DNA from: Pseudomonas sp. PDM15
GTDB taxonomy: Bacteria; Pseudomonadota; Gammaproteobacteria; Pseudomonadales; Pseudomonadaceae
Direction of reading: 5' to 3'
DNA: 64,000 nt
Assembly: GCF_014851565.1 (NCBI RefSeq)
Contig: NZ_JACVAA010000002.1
Coordinates: 496,001 to 560,000, forward strand
Below the pieces are notes generated by a model that was given only the letters and a program-made list of their open reading frames with translations, had not been told where the DNA came from and did no database searches. Position 1 is the first letter of the stretch. Every line of letters begins with the position of its first letter. Of this stretch, positions 44,466 to 53,289 are shown one piece after another. The translations under genes were made by a program, and so were the position numbers.

Positions 44466-45130
44466 TCGAAACCAGCCTGCAGCTTGCGCTGGACTCCCTG
44501 CCCTTTCTGCTGAAGGGCACCCTGTGGACGGTGGTACTGAGCCTGGGCGGCATGTTCTTCGGACTGCTGCTCGGCTTTACCCTGGCCCTGCTGCGGCTGT
44601 ACGGCTACTGGCCGTTGCAGTGGCTGTCGCGGATCTACGTATCGTTCTTCCGCGGCACGCCGCTGCTGGTCCAGCTGTTCATGATCTATTACGGTCTGCC
44701 CCAGCTGGGCATCCAGCTGGAGCCGCTGACCGCCGCCCTGATCGGTTTCTCGCTGAACATGGGCGCCTATACCTCCGAGATTCTGCGTGCCGCCATCGCC
44801 TCCATCGACCGTGGTCAGTGGGAAGCGGCGGCGAGCATCGGCATGAGCCGGGCACAGACCCTGTACCGCGCCATCCTGCCCCAGGCCGCGCGCACCGCGC
44901 TGCCGCCGCTGGGCAACAGCTTTATCTCGCTGGTCAAGGACACCGCGCTGGCCGCCACCATCCAGGTGCCGGAGCTGTTCCGCCAAGCGCAGCTGATCAC
45001 TGCGCGCACCTTCGAGATCTTCACCATGTACCTGGCCGCCGCGCTGATCTACTGGGTGCTGGCCAGCATCCTGGCGCACTTCCAGGCGCGCCTCGAGGCG
45101 CGGGTCAACCGCCACGAGCAGGACTCCTGA
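44462..45130 (+). CDS. tcyL: Cystine ABC transporter permease
   Basis: A 222-residue inner-membrane permease of the His/Glu/Gln/Arg family with five membrane segments and the EAA-loop REAAxxxG-like [20 protein letters not shown]. Overlaps the neighbours by four bases upstream and by one base downstream. Confidence 0.92.
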   Translation: MIETSLQLALDSLPFLLKGTLWTVVLSLGGMFFGLLLGFTLALLRLYGYWPLQWLSRIYVSFFRGTPLLVQLFMIYYGLPQLGIQLEPLTAALIGFSLNMGAYTSEILRAAIASIDRGQWEAAASIGMSRAQTLYRAILPQAARTALPPLGNSFISLVKDTALAATIQVPELFRQAQLITARTFEIFTMYLAAALIYWVLASILAHFQARLEARVNRHEQDS

Positions 45131-45885
45131 TGATTTCCGTGCGCAACCTCAGAAAGGCCTTCAAGGGCCAGGAAGTACTCAAGGGCATCGACCTGGACGT
45201 CGCTCCCGGCGAGGTGGTGGCCATCATCGGCCCCAGCGGCTCGGGCAAGACCACCCTGCTGCGCTGCCTCAACCTGCTGGAAGAACCCAGCGGCGGGCAG
45301 ATCAGCGTCGGCAGCATCGCCATCGACGCCGACCAGCCACTCAAGGCCCAGCAGGGCCTGGTACGCAAGCTGCGCCAGCATGTCGGCTTCGTGTTCCAGA
45401 ACTTCAACCTGTTCCCCCACCGCACCGCCTTGGAGAACGTTATCGAGGGTCCGGTGCAGGTGAAGAAGGAGCCACGCACCCAGGCCATCGAACGCGGCCG
45501 CGCCCTGTTGGCCAAGGTCGGTTTAAGCGGCAAGGAGGACGCTTATCCCAAGCGCCTCTCCGGCGGCCAGCAGCAGCGCGTGGCCGTCGCCCGCGCACTG
45601 GCCATGCAGCCGGACGTGATCCTGTTCGACGAGCCTACCTCGGCACTCGACCCGGAGCTGGTCGGCGAAGTGCTGGCGACCATCCGCGGCCTCGCCGAGG
45701 AGAAGCGCACCATGGTCATCGTCACCCACGAGATGAGCTTCGCCCGCGACGTGGCCAACCGGGCGATCTTTATCGACCAGGGTGTGATAGTCGAACAGGG
45801 CGAGGCCAAGACGCTGTTCAGCGCACCGAAGGAAGAACGCACCCGGCAGTTCCTCAGCAAGTTTCTGCTCGACCGCCAGGGCTGA
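45130..45885 (+). CDS. tcyN: Cystine ABC transporter ATPase
   Basis: A 251-residue ABC ATPase: Walker [10 protein letters not shown], signature [15 protein letters not shown], Walker [16 protein letters not shown] and the H-loop in VTHEMSF. I took the ATG at 45130, which overlaps the permease TGA. It energises cystine uptake with TcyJ and TcyL. Confidence 0.93.
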   Translation: MISVRNLRKAFKGQEVLKGIDLDVAPGEVVAIIGPSGSGKTTLLRCLNLLEEPSGGQISVGSIAIDADQPLKAQQGLVRKLRQHVGFVFQNFNLFPHRTALENVIEGPVQVKKEPRTQAIERGRALLAKVGLSGKEDAYPKRLSGGQQQRVAVARALAMQPDVILFDEPTSALDPELVGEVLATIRGLAEEKRTMVIVTHEMSFARDVANRAIFIDQGVIVEQGEAKTLFSAPKEERTRQFLSKFLLDRQG

Positions 45886-47784
45886 TCAGATCTCCACCTG
45901 GGTACCCAGTTCGATCACCCGGTTCAGCGGCAGCTTGAAGAAGCGCAGGTTGCTGTTGGCGTTGCGCAGCAGGAAGGCGAACAGCGCCTCGCGCCAGCGC
46001 GCCATGCCGAAGCGCTTGCTGGCCACCACCGTCTCGCGGCTGAGGAACCAGGTGGTGCTCATCGGGCTGAAGTCCAGCTCGTTGAGATGGCACAGGCGCA
46101 GCGCTTCCGGCACGTCCGGCTCCTCCATGAAGCCGAAGTGCAGGATCACCCGGAAGAAGCCATCGCCATAGGCCTCCACCTCGAAGCGCCGCTCCGGCAG
46201 CACCCGCGGCAGGTCTTCGCTGGCCACCGTGAGCAGCACTATCTGTTCGTGCAACACCTGGTTGTGCAGCAGGTTATGCAGCAGCGCGTGGGGCACGGCG
46301 TCGGAGCGCGCGGTGAGGAACACCGCCGTGCCGCGCACCCGCAGCGGCGGCTGGCCGCGCAGGCTGGAGATGAAGATCGGCAGCGGCAAGGCGTTGTCGT
46401 CCAGACGCTCCACCAGCAGGTGACGGCCGCGCTTCCAGGTGGTCATCAGGGCGAACACCGCCAACCCGGCGATCACCGGGAAGGCTCCGCCCTGGAAGAT
46501 CTTCGGTACGTTGGCGGCGAAGAACAGCGAATCCACCAGGAAGAACACCAGCAACAGCGGAATGGCGAACCAGCGCGGCGCCTTCCATAGCAACAGCACC
46601 ACGGCCGCCGACAGCAGCGTGGTGATCAGCATGGTGCCGGTCACCGCCACCCCATAGGCTGCGGCCAGGGCATCGGACGACTCGAAGCCCAGCACCAGCA
46701 CCACCACGGCGACCATCAGCGCCCAGTTCACCGCAGCGATATAGATCTGCCCCTGCTCCGCATCTGAGGTGTGCTGGATGTGCATGCGCGGGATGTAGCC
46801 GAGCTGGATGGCCTGGCGGGTCAGCGAGAAGGCGCCGGAGATCACCGCCTGGGACGCGACGATGGTGGCAAAAGTGGCCAGCCCCACCAGCGGCAGCAGC
46901 GCCCAGCCCGGCGCCAATAGATAGAAGGGATTGCGCGCTGCCTCCGGGTTGTCCAGCAGCATCGCCCCCTGGCCGAAGTAGTTCAGCACCAGCCCCGGCA
47001 GCACCAGCAGGAACCAGGCGCGGGCGATGGGCTGGCGGCCGAAATGGCCCATGTCGGCATACAACGCCTCGGCGCCGGTCAGCGCCAGCACCACCGCGCC
47101 GAGAATGGCCACACCAATGCCCGGGTGGGCGATGAAGAAGTGAATACACCAGTACGGGTTGAGCGCCTGCAGCACCTGCGGCTGATGAACGATACCGTAC
47201 ACGCCCAGTGCGCCCAGAGTGACGAACCACAGCAGCATCACCGGCCCGAACAGAATGCCGATGCGCGCGGTGCCGTGCTTCTGAATCAGGAACAGTCCCA
47301 CCAGCAGGATCAGCGCCAGCGGCACCACCCAGTGCTCCAGCCCGGCGAAGGCGATCTCCAGGCCCTCCACCGCCGACAGTACCGAGATGGCCGGGGTGAT
47401 CATGCTGTCGCCATAGAACAGCCCGGCGCCGAACAGGCCGAGCAGCACCAGTACCACCCGCAACCGCGGATAGGGCGAGGCCGCACGCCGGGCCAGCGCG
47501 GTCAGCGCCATCACCCCGCCCTCGCCCTGGTTGTCCGCGCGCAGCACGAACAGCACGTACTTGATCGACACCACCCAGATCAGCGACCAGAAGATCAGCG
47601 ACAGCACGCCGAGCACGCCCTCGTGATTCACCTGCACGCCATAGCCGCCGTTGAACACCTCCTTGAGGGTGTACAGCGGGCTGGTGCCGATATCGCCGTA
47701 GACCACGCCCACCGCGCCAATCAGCAAGCCGATGGAGGACGAGGCATGGGGCGACTTAGTGTGCTCGGCGACGACTTCGCTCAT
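45886..47784 (-). CDS. kup: Kup potassium uptake protein
   Basis: A 632-residue K+/H+ symporter with about 12 membrane segments and a soluble C-terminus. [20 protein letters not shown] is the family signature near the N-terminus. Start at 47784 has GGAG 6 bases upstream; the alternative ATG at 47796 has no such site. Converges on the cystine operon without a spacer (stop codons adjacent). Confidence 0.95.
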   Translation of the reverse strand: MSEVVAEHTKSPHASSSIGLLIGAVGVVYGDIGTSPLYTLKEVFNGGYGVQVNHEGVLGVLSLIFWSLIWVVSIKYVLFVLRADNQGEGGVMALTALARRAASPYPRLRVVLVLLGLFGAGLFYGDSMITPAISVLSAVEGLEIAFAGLEHWVVPLALILLVGLFLIQKHGTARIGILFGPVMLLWFVTLGALGVYGIVHQPQVLQALNPYWCIHFFIAHPGIGVAILGAVVLALTGAEALYADMGHFGRQPIARAWFLLVLPGLVLNYFGQGAMLLDNPEAARNPFYLLAPGWALLPLVGLATFATIVASQAVISGAFSLTRQAIQLGYIPRMHIQHTSDAEQGQIYIAAVNWALMVAVVVLVLGFESSDALAAAYGVAVTGTMLITTLLSAAVVLLLWKAPRWFAIPLLLVFFLVDSLFFAANVPKIFQGGAFPVIAGLAVFALMTTWKRGRHLLVERLDDNALPLPIFISSLRGQPPLRVRGTAVFLTARSDAVPHALLHNLLHNQVLHEQIVLLTVASEDLPRVLPERRFEVEAYGDGFFRVILHFGFMEEPDVPEALRLCHLNELDFSPMSTTWFLSRETVVASKRFGMARWREALFAFLLRNANSNLRFFKLPLNRVIELGTQVEI

Positions 47785-47990
47785 GGGCGGCTCCATCCGG
47801 ACGAGTGGGCAGCGCGACCTGAAACACGCCGCTCAGCCCGATCCAGGGCTGTCGCGGCTCGCTGCAGACGGCCAGGCTGAGCATAGATCAGTTGTCCCGT
47901 CAGGCTGTTCAAGCACGCAAGCTGCCGCTAGAATTGCGCACTTTTTGATCAGAGGCGCCCTTCCGAGCGCCCGTTTGAGGTTAGCCCCCG

Positions 47991-49313
47991 ATGTCCACCG
48001 CCACGCCCAAAGTCGGATTCGTCTCCCTAGGTTGCCCCAAGGCCACCGTCGACTCCGAACGCATCCTCACCCAGCTGCGCATGGAAGGGTACGAGATCGT
48101 CCCGACCTACCAGGATGCCGACGTGGTGGTGGTCAACACCTGCGGCTTCATCGACAGCGCCAAGGCCGAATCGCTGGACACCATCGGCGAAGCCATCGCC
48201 GAGAACGGCAAGGTGATCGTCACCGGCTGCATGGGCGTGTCCGAGAACGCCATCCGTGATGTGCACCCGAGCGTGCTGGCCGTCACCGGCCCGCAGCAGT
48301 ACGAGCAGGTGGTCAACGCCGTGCACGAGGTGATCCCACCCAAGGCCGACCACAACCCCTATGTCGACCTGGTGCCGCCGCAGGGCATCAAGCTCACCCC
48401 GCGTCACTACGCCTACCTGAAGATTTCCGAGGGCTGCAACCACAGCTGCGCCTTCTGCATCATCCCGTCCATGCGCGGCAAGCTGGTCAGCCGCCCGGTG
48501 GGTGACGTGCTCTCCGAAGCACAGCGCCTGGTCAAGGCCGGCGTCAAAGAGCTGCTGGTGATCAGCCAGGACACCAGCGCCTACGGTGTTGACCTCAAGT
48601 ACAAGACCGATTTCTGGGAAGGCCAGCCGGTCAAGACGCGCATGAAGGAGCTGTGCGAAGCGCTCTCCAGCATGGGCGTGTGGGTGCGCCTGCACTACGT
48701 CTACCCGTACCCGAACGTCGATGACGTGATCCCGCTGATGGCCGCCGGCAAGCTGCTGCCGTACCTGGACATCCCCTTCCAGCACGCCAGCCCGAAAGTG
48801 CTCAAGTCCATGAAGCGCCCGGCCTTCGAAGACAAGACCCTGGCGCGCATCAAGTCCTGGCGCGAAATCTGCCCGGAACTGACCATCCGCTCCACCTTCA
48901 TCGTCGGCTTCCCCGGCGAGACCGAGGAAGACTTCCAGTACCTGCTGGATTGGCTGACCGAAGCCCAGCTCGACCGCGTCGGCTGCTTCCAATACAGCCC
49001 TGTGGACGGCGCCCCAGCCAACGACCTGGGCCTGGAGCCGGTACCGGATGACGTCAAGCAGGATCGCTGGGATCGTTTCATGGCGCACCAGCAGGCGATT
49101 TCCGCCGCGCGCCTGCAGCGCAAGGTCGGCACCGAGATCGAAGTGCTGATCGACGAAGTCGACCACGAAGGTGCCGTCGCCCGCTCCTGGGCCGACGCCC
49201 CGGAGATCGACGGCAGCGTGTTCATCGACTCCACCAGCGTGCAGCCGGGCGACAAGGTCCGCGTGCGCATCGTCGACGCCGACGAGTACGACCTCTGGGC
49301 CGAGCTGGTCTGA
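47991..49313 (+). CDS. rimO: RimO, ribosomal protein S12 methylthiotransferase
   Basis: A 440-residue radical-SAM methylthiotransferase that modifies Asp-88 of uS12. Domains: N-terminal UPF0004 ([20 protein letters not shown]), radical SAM with CxxxCxxC ([19 protein letters not shown]), and C-terminal TRAM. It starts [14 protein letters not shown]. It is the last core gene before the integron. Confidence 0.96.
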   Translation: MSTATPKVGFVSLGCPKATVDSERILTQLRMEGYEIVPTYQDADVVVVNTCGFIDSAKAESLDTIGEAIAENGKVIVTGCMGVSENAIRDVHPSVLAVTGPQQYEQVVNAVHEVIPPKADHNPYVDLVPPQGIKLTPRHYAYLKISEGCNHSCAFCIIPSMRGKLVSRPVGDVLSEAQRLVKAGVKELLVISQDTSAYGVDLKYKTDFWEGQPVKTRMKELCEALSSMGVWVRLHYVYPYPNVDDVIPLMAAGKLLPYLDIPFQHASPKVLKSMKRPAFEDKTLARIKSWREICPELTIRSTFIVGFPGETEEDFQYLLDWLTEAQLDRVGCFQYSPVDGAPANDLGLEPVPDDVKQDRWDRFMAHQQAISAARLQRKVGTEIEVLIDEVDHEGAVARSWADAPEIDGSVFIDSTSVQPGDKVRVRIVDADEYDLWAELV

Positions 49314-49331
49314 TAGCCTCTCCGCGCCGCA

Positions 49332-49364
49332 ATGAAAAAGCCCCGCCAATGCGGGGCTTTTTTA
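49332..49364. terminator. Bidirectional terminator between rimO and intI
   Basis: AAAAGCCCCGC and GCGGGGCTTTT with a CAAT loop and A/T runs on both sides. The intI stop codon (49362-49364) lies in the T-run, so one hairpin ends both genes. Confidence 0.9.
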
Positions 49365-50327
49365 TGCCCGATCCAGTGGGCTGATTACTCCCAAGCCTCC
49401 GCGATTGAGCACATGGGTGTAGATCTGCGTGGTCTTCACATCGGAGTGGCCGAGCAACTCCTGTACGGTACGAATGTCCTGCCCACTCTCCAGCAGATGC
49501 GTGGCAAAGGAGTGGCGAAAGGTATGCGGCGTGGCCGGCTTATGCAGCCCGACCCGCCGCACTGCGTTACGGATCGCGCGCTGGATAGTCTTCTCGTGCA
49601 GATGGTGACGGAAGATGCCGCCAGAGCGCGGGTCCGCGGATCGGTTAATTGACGGAAACACGAACTGCCAGCCCCACTCTGCCGCCGCGTTCGGATACTT
49701 GCGCGCTAGCGCATGGGGCAAGTTCGCCCGACCGTAACCTTCCTGCAGGTCCTGATCATGCAGGGCTCGCACCCGCTGCAAATGCAGTTGCAGGGGCGCC
49801 GCCAGCTTACGCGGCAGCATAGTCACCCTGTCCTTCTGCCCCTTGCCATCCCGAATCAGGATTTCCAAGCGAGCAAACTCCACATCCTTAACGCGCAAAC
49901 GCAGCACTTCCATCAAGCGCATACCGGAGCCATATAGCAGGCTGGCTATCAACCACAGCGTGCCATCCAGCTGTGCCAGCACACTCGCCACCTCCTCCCG
50001 CGTCAGCACAACCGGCAGACGCTGCGGACGGCGCGCCCTAATCACGCCATCCATCCACGGCAGTTCGATCTGCAACACCTGCTTGTAGAGGAAGAGAATC
50101 GCCGACAACGCCTGGTTTTGCGTAGAGGCCGAAACATCCCGGCGCACTGCAAGATCACTTAGAAAAGCCTCGACCTCCGGGCCCCCCATCTCTTGCGGAT
50201 GACGATACTTGTGAAAGCGGATATAGCGCTTGACCCACTCCAGATAGACAGCTTCGGTGCGAATCGAATAGTGTCGAAGGCGAATTTGCTCGCGTACCTG
50301 ATCGAGCAGCTTGGGCTTGTCATCCAT
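49362..50327 (-). CDS. intI: IntI, chromosomal integron integrase
   Basis: A 321-residue tyrosine recombinase that inserts and excises gene cassettes. Catalytic residues can be placed at Arg137 ([10 protein letters not shown]), His268 and Arg271 ([12 protein letters not shown]), His294 ([10 protein letters not shown]) and Tyr303 (QIYTHV). The integron-specific insertion absent from phage integrases is present at about 200-226 ([20 protein letters not shown]). Start at 50327 ([20 protein letters not shown]) has GGGAG 10 bases upstream; the open frame continues to 50420 through sequence unlike IntI. It reads away from the cassettes, the normal layout, and seems intact. Confidence 0.97.
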   Translation of the reverse strand: MDDKPKLLDQVREQIRLRHYSIRTEAVYLEWVKRYIRFHKYRHPQEMGGPEVEAFLSDLAVRRDVSASTQNQALSAILFLYKQVLQIELPWMDGVIRARRPQRLPVVLTREEVASVLAQLDGTLWLIASLLYGSGMRLMEVLRLRVKDVEFARLEILIRDGKGQKDRVTMLPRKLAAPLQLHLQRVRALHDQDLQEGYGRANLPHALARKYPNAAAEWGWQFVFPSINRSADPRSGGIFRHHLHEKTIQRAIRNAVRRVGLHKPATPHTFRHSFATHLLESGQDIRTVQELLGHSDVKTTQIYTHVLNRGGLGVISPLDRA

Positions 50328-50360
50328 GTCGCAATTGCTCCCTGATTCATGTCGCATCTC

Positions 50361-50376
50361 CTGATGCCATCTGCAG
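50361..50376 (-). promoter_or_regulatory. Weak LexA-like half-site pair upstream of intI
   Basis: CTGATGCCATCTGCAG has CTG and CAG ten bases apart, 34 bases before the intI start. Other integrases are SOS-controlled through LexA boxes (CTGT-N8-ACAG). Here the fourth and thirteenth bases do not fit, so this is only a candidate. Confidence 0.25.
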
Positions 50377-50399
50377 GCTAGACAAGGACTTAGCGGACG

Positions 50400-50469
50400 A
50401 CAAGGAATGTTATGCGACACATGTGGCGGAAAATATTACGCCACTTGTGTCGTCTACTTATAGTTAGGC
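50400..50469 (+). other. attI recombination site region
   Basis: The first cassette begins at the core site GTTAGGC (50463-50469); the 60-odd bases before it up to the intI leader must contain attI. It holds a 14-bp inverted repeat (50415-50428 with 50439-50452, one mismatch, ten-base AT-rich spacer) and a TATAGT box (50459-50464) overlapping the core, with a poor TTACGC at the -35 distance, which may be part of the cassette promoter. Confidence 0.8.
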
Positions 50470-50488
50470 GCCTCTCACCATAGCCCAT

Positions 50489-50869
50489 ATGAAAACATTC
50501 GACTTGTATGCCACCAAAGTCACATCAATTGATGAAATTAAGAGCAGGCTAGAAGCAATTCTCAGTGTAAAGTTTTTCTTGCACGACAGCTCTTTTTGGG
50601 GAGCCTACTATCGCTCTGACAATGAATACGCCGAAAGCATACGAATACTGCCAAATTTCAATGGAAAAGAATTGCTATTTGAGGAATTAGAGGAATGGCC
50701 AGTCATAGTTGAGGTCAACTCCCCAGAAGACCCCTCGCAGATTATTTCCCATACAGAGACATCGCTCGAACACATTCATCGAACGGAGGTTCAAACAGGA
50801 GAGTGGGCGAAAAAATATCTATATGTAGACGGCAAGCTTACTCTTATACTGGAGCGAAGCCTAATATGA
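50489..50869 (+). CDS. Integron cassette 1: unknown protein
   Basis: A 126-residue acidic soluble protein (MKTFDLYATKVTSIDEIKSR). No signal, membrane segment or domain I recognise. The size and acidic single-domain look resemble immunity proteins, but that is only an impression. Codon use and base composition are AT-richer than the core genes. Closest cassette to attI, hence likely the best expressed. Confidence 0.8.
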   Translation: MKTFDLYATKVTSIDEIKSRLEAILSVKFFLHDSSFWGAYYRSDNEYAESIRILPNFNGKELLFEELEEWPVIVEVNSPEDPSQIISHTETSLEHIHRTEVQTGEWAKKYLYVDGKLTLILERSLI

Positions 50870-50877
50870 GCCAAAGC

Positions 50878-50954
50878 ACCTAACAATGCGCTCAAATCGC
50901 TCACTTCGTTCGCTGGGACCGGCTAAAGCCGGCCCCTTAGCTTAATCGTTAGGC
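50878..50954 (+). repeat. attC1 (77 bp)
   Basis: Runs from R'' ACCTAAC to R' GTTAGGC. Central hairpin GACCGGC-TAAA-GCCGGCCCC; outer arms of the GCGCTCAA / TTAGCTTAATC type (subfamily B). Confidence 0.92.
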
Positions 50955-50958
50955 CATC

Positions 50959-51423
50959 ATGAAAAGCAGCGAAAACCTAGTTATCCAGCCTGGCAAAGGC
51001 GTACTACCAATAGTCTTTGGAATGAAACCAAGTGAGGTAGCAGAGCTTTTTGAAACTAGCCCTTATAGATCTAGGCTTAACAGAAACAAAGAGAGGGAAG
51101 AGTTCTGGGAGTGTAACGGCAAGCACTTATCTGTAACCTACAACTCACAAGACGATGAAGTTATCGAAATTACTTTATATCCAGGCTTAGAGGCATGGAT
51201 AGGAACAGTAAAGATATTAGGCACTGGCGCTGTAAATCCTATTCAATATTTACGTTGGCTTGACGACAGCCCTTTGGAAGGAGTCGGGGTAATGCTATTC
51301 AAAAAAATTGGCATCTCTACATCAGGCTTCCATGACAACGACAAATCGCAAGAGTCAATAACTGTAGCCGCCCCTGGCAGATTTGACTCTATTCTTCATC
51401 TTCTAACCCCGTGCAAAGCCTAA
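50959..51423 (+). CDS. Integron cassette 2: unknown protein
   Basis: A 154-residue soluble protein (MKSSENLVIQPGKGVLPIVF). No domain recognised; the pattern GVLPIVFGMKPSEVAELF suggests a small alpha/beta fold. The ATG lies 4 bases after the core GTTAGGC with no separate ribosome site. The TAA stop is inside the R'' box of attC2. Confidence 0.82.
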   Translation: MKSSENLVIQPGKGVLPIVFGMKPSEVAELFETSPYRSRLNRNKEREEFWECNGKHLSVTYNSQDDEVIEITLYPGLEAWIGTVKILGTGAVNPIQYLRWLDDSPLEGVGVMLFKKIGISTSGFHDNDKSQESITVAAPGRFDSILHLLTPCKA

Positions 51424-51492
51424 CAATTGGTTCAAATCGCTCACTCCGTTCGCTGGGACCGGCGAAGCCGGCCCCTTAACCAAACGTTAGGC
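51418..51492 (+). repeat. attC2 (75 bp)
   Basis: R'' GCCTAAC to R' GTTAGGC. Outer arms TTGGTTCAA / TTAACCAAAC (subfamily A), central hairpin GACCGGC-GAA-GCCGGCCCC. Confidence 0.92.
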
Positions 51493-51495
51493 TCC

Positions 51496-52002
51496 ATGAA
51501 AAATAATCTTGCATCCCTAATCTCCCACGCAACAGCTGGCGTTGATCCCGTTAGTCTCGACTATTCGGAAAGCTTCCCAGACCCTGCCGCTATCGCCAGA
51601 CGATGCAATGCCCAAGACACGATCGATGTCATTGCAACAATAGATTCAATATTTGGGGAGCGTGCAAAAGCAGAGCTTTCGGGAGAGGTAAATTGCGATG
51701 AGCTGGATGACTACTTTCGCATGATGCAACGCTATGCAACCTTGCTTCCTCACCTCGTAGCTAGATTCCCTAATCAAGTAATTTCGGGCCTTGAGTCCCA
51801 GAGCCGAAGCACGAGACTCTTTGTCGCTGATGCACTCACTAAGTCACCTGTTCCTCAAGCCGTTCAACCGCTTCAGGTTGCGCTGGCGTCCGAAACGTTT
51901 GACCATATTCGTCGCACACTTGAGGCGGCTATCGTGCGTTGCCAGTCCGCAAAAGCACCAAAGCGGTCCTTATGGACTCGCATACGCGGCAAAGGGGCCT
52001 AA
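51496..52002 (+). CDS. Integron cassette 3: HEAT-repeat-like protein
   Basis: A 168-residue soluble protein (MKNNLASLISHATAGVDPVS). Residues about 75-150 show the helix pairs of a HEAT/PBS-lyase-like repeat (GLESQSRSTRLFVADAL, QAVQPLQVALASE). Binding partner unknown. The ATG at 51496 is 3 bases after the core site; the frame is open upstream through attC2, which I do not count as coding. The TAA stop lies in R'' of attC3. Confidence 0.8.
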   Translation: MKNNLASLISHATAGVDPVSLDYSESFPDPAAIARRCNAQDTIDVIATIDSIFGERAKAELSGEVNCDELDDYFRMMQRYATLLPHLVARFPNQVISGLESQSRSTRLFVADALTKSPVPQAVQPLQVALASETFDHIRRTLEAAIVRCQSAKAPKRSLWTRIRGKGA

Positions 52003-52072
52003 CAACTGGTTCAAGCCACTCGCTTCGCTCGTTCGGGACCGCGTTCCGCGGCCCCTTAACCAAACGTTAGTC
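51997..52072 (+). repeat. attC3 (76 bp)
   Basis: R'' GCCTAAC to R' GTTAGTC. Subfamily A arms; the central hairpin is the variant GACCGCG-TTC-CGCGGCCCC, shared only with attC12. Confidence 0.92.
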
Positions 52073-52087
52073 GCATAAGGAAATAAG

Positions 52088-52363
52088 GTGCAATCAAACA
52101 TGAATAAGGCTATCGCCGTCACCTCTGCTCTTGCACTTCCATTTTCTGCTTATGCCGCAGAAGCCGCATCAAAATCGGCAATCGAAAACCTTATAATTGC
52201 AGCAGCCCCTGTTGTTCTAATTTTCTTCCTAATGTGGGCAGCCATCCGCCTGGGCGCCAAAAAGACAAACGCAGTCAATGAACGAATCGTTGAATCAAAC
52301 GAGCGCATAGCCAAAAGCCTTGAAGAGCTTGTTGCCATACTCCGCAAAAAAGAGCAGGAGTAA
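52088..52363 (+). CDS. Integron cassette 4: small membrane protein
   Basis: A 91-residue protein starting with GTG (AAGG upstream) or with the ATG at 52100. A signal-like segment (ITSALALPFSAYA region, to about residue 24) is followed by a membrane helix (about 32-52, NLIIAAAPVVLIFFLMWAAI) and a charged coiled coil (about 58-91). Inference: one or two membrane passes with a cytoplasmic coiled coil. Function unknown. Confidence 0.78.
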   Translation: MQSNMNKAIAVTSALALPFSAYAAEAASKSAIENLIIAAAPVVLIFFLMWAAIRLGAKKTNAVNERIVESNERIAKSLEELVAILRKKEQE

Positions 52364-52366
52364 TGC

Positions 52367-52441
52367 GTCTAACAATTGGTTCAAATCGTTCGCTGCGCTC
52401 ACTGGGACCGGCGAAGCCGGCCCCTTAACCAAACGTTAGGC
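52367..52441 (+). repeat. attC4 (75 bp)
   Basis: R'' GTCTAAC to R' GTTAGGC. Subfamily A arms, GACCGGC-GAA-GCCGGCCCC core hairpin. Confidence 0.92.
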
Positions 52442-52446
52442 AGAAC

Positions 52447-52752
52447 ATGAAACCGATCCCATTGAACAGTCCAACGAGTAATCGTCGCCACAAAGCAGTT
52501 ATGGTTGTATTGCTAACCCTTTCTTCGTTTCTAGTTACGGAGCCCAAAACAGCAATCGGGGTGGCAATTACACTAGTTACTGTGCCATTTATTCTTATCG
52601 GATTACTCAATTTTCGATGGTGGTGGCATATACGTTTTGGCGGCAGCAAATTTCTTACGCTGGTATTCATTGCAATTATTCTGTGCATTGGACTGTCCTT
52701 TACCTACGTAGTAGAACTAATCAATCCATATATAGGTGAGCACTTCGCCTAA
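52447..52752 (+). CDS. Integron cassette 5: small membrane protein
   Basis: A 101-residue protein with three hydrophobic segments (about 18-34, 35-55 and 68-90), separated by a Trp-rich turn (LLNFRWWWHIRFGG). No recognised family. The TAA stop is within R'' of attC5; the ATG lies 5 bases after the core site. Confidence 0.78.
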   Translation: MKPIPLNSPTSNRRHKAVMVVLLTLSSFLVTEPKTAIGVAITLVTVPFILIGLLNFRWWWHIRFGGSKFLTLVFIAIILCIGLSFTYVVELINPYIGEHFA

Positions 52753-52822
52753 CAAATGGTTCAAACCGTTCGCTACGCTCACTGGGACGGGCTAAAGCCC
52801 GCCCCTTAACCATACGTTAGAA
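52747..52822 (+). repeat. attC5 (76 bp)
   Basis: R'' GCCTAAC to R' GTTAGAA. Subfamily A with paired changes: ATGGTT on the left arm and AACCAT on the right; the core hairpin GGGCTAAAGCCC is shorter. Confidence 0.9.
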
Positions 52823-52854
52823 CACATCTTTAAATTCTTTGGAGGGGCCAATAA

Positions 52855-53184
52855 ATGAAGGAAGAAAAAACATACAAAGGCCATACCGGCGCCCACCAAA
52901 ATCCTGACGGAACATGGGTTTGCGGCGGGGCTCATACAGGTGCGCACCAGAATCCTAATGGCACCTGGGTATGCGGTGGCGCACATACAGGAGCTCACCA
53001 AAACCCAAACGGCACTTGGGTATGCGGCGGAGCGCATACAGGAGCCCATCAAAATCCCAACGGAACCTGGGTGTGCGGCGGAGAACACACGGGAGCCCAC
53101 CAGAACCCGGATGGCACATGGGTAGTTGGTGGCGCACACACTGGCGCACATCAAAATCCGAACGGCAAATGGGTATGTGCATAG
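52855..53184 (+). CDS. Integron cassette 6: 17-residue tandem-repeat protein
   Basis: A 109-residue protein made almost wholly of six tandem copies of a 17-residue unit with consensus HTGAHQNPNGTWVCGGA, starting at residue 10; the last copy is shortened. Positions of His, Asn-Pro, Gly-Thr-Trp and Cys are fixed; Cys is replaced by Val only in copy 5. No signal peptide. The regular Cys/His spacing suggests metal binding or a repeat solenoid, but I know no named family. A GGAGGGG lies 11 bases before the ATG. Confidence 0.85.
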   Translation: MKEEKTYKGHTGAHQNPDGTWVCGGAHTGAHQNPNGTWVCGGAHTGAHQNPNGTWVCGGAHTGAHQNPNGTWVCGGEHTGAHQNPDGTWVVGGAHTGAHQNPNGKWVCA

Positions 53185-53189
53185 CTGTG

Positions 53190-53278
53190 TTCTAACAATG
53201 CGCTCAACTGCCGCTCACTTCGTTCGCTGGACAGCCAAAAGCTGCGCTTTTGTCTGCCCGTTAGCTTAATCGTTAGGC
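53190..53278 (+). repeat. attC6 (89 bp, divergent)
   Basis: R'' TTCTAAC to R' GTTAGGC. Ends like subfamily B, but the middle is different and longer: GGACAGCCAAAAGC... TTTTGTCTGCCC instead of the GACCGGC hairpin. It can still fold (ACAGCCAAAAGC against GCTTTTGTCTG-like). Confidence 0.85.
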
Positions 53279-53289
53279 CTACATGCATC

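Noticed and set aside
50361..50376. A functional LexA box controlling intI
   Set aside because: CTG and CAG are spaced correctly but the neighbouring T and A of CTGT-N8-ACAG are missing; kept only as a weak candidate.
49362..50420. IntI as a phage or XerC/D recombinase
   Set aside because: The integron-specific insertion near residues 200-226 and the adjacent attI/attC array define it as an integron integrase.
51427..51495. N-terminal extension of cassette 3 through attC2 (and similarly cassette 9 through attC8)
   Set aside because: The extension is encoded by the recombination site and would change with every new neighbour; a proper ATG follows the core site.
52888..53180. Tandem 51-bp DNA repeats as a possible minisatellite or CRISPR
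   Set aside because: They are in frame inside a gene and encode a conserved 17-residue unit; there are no spacers.
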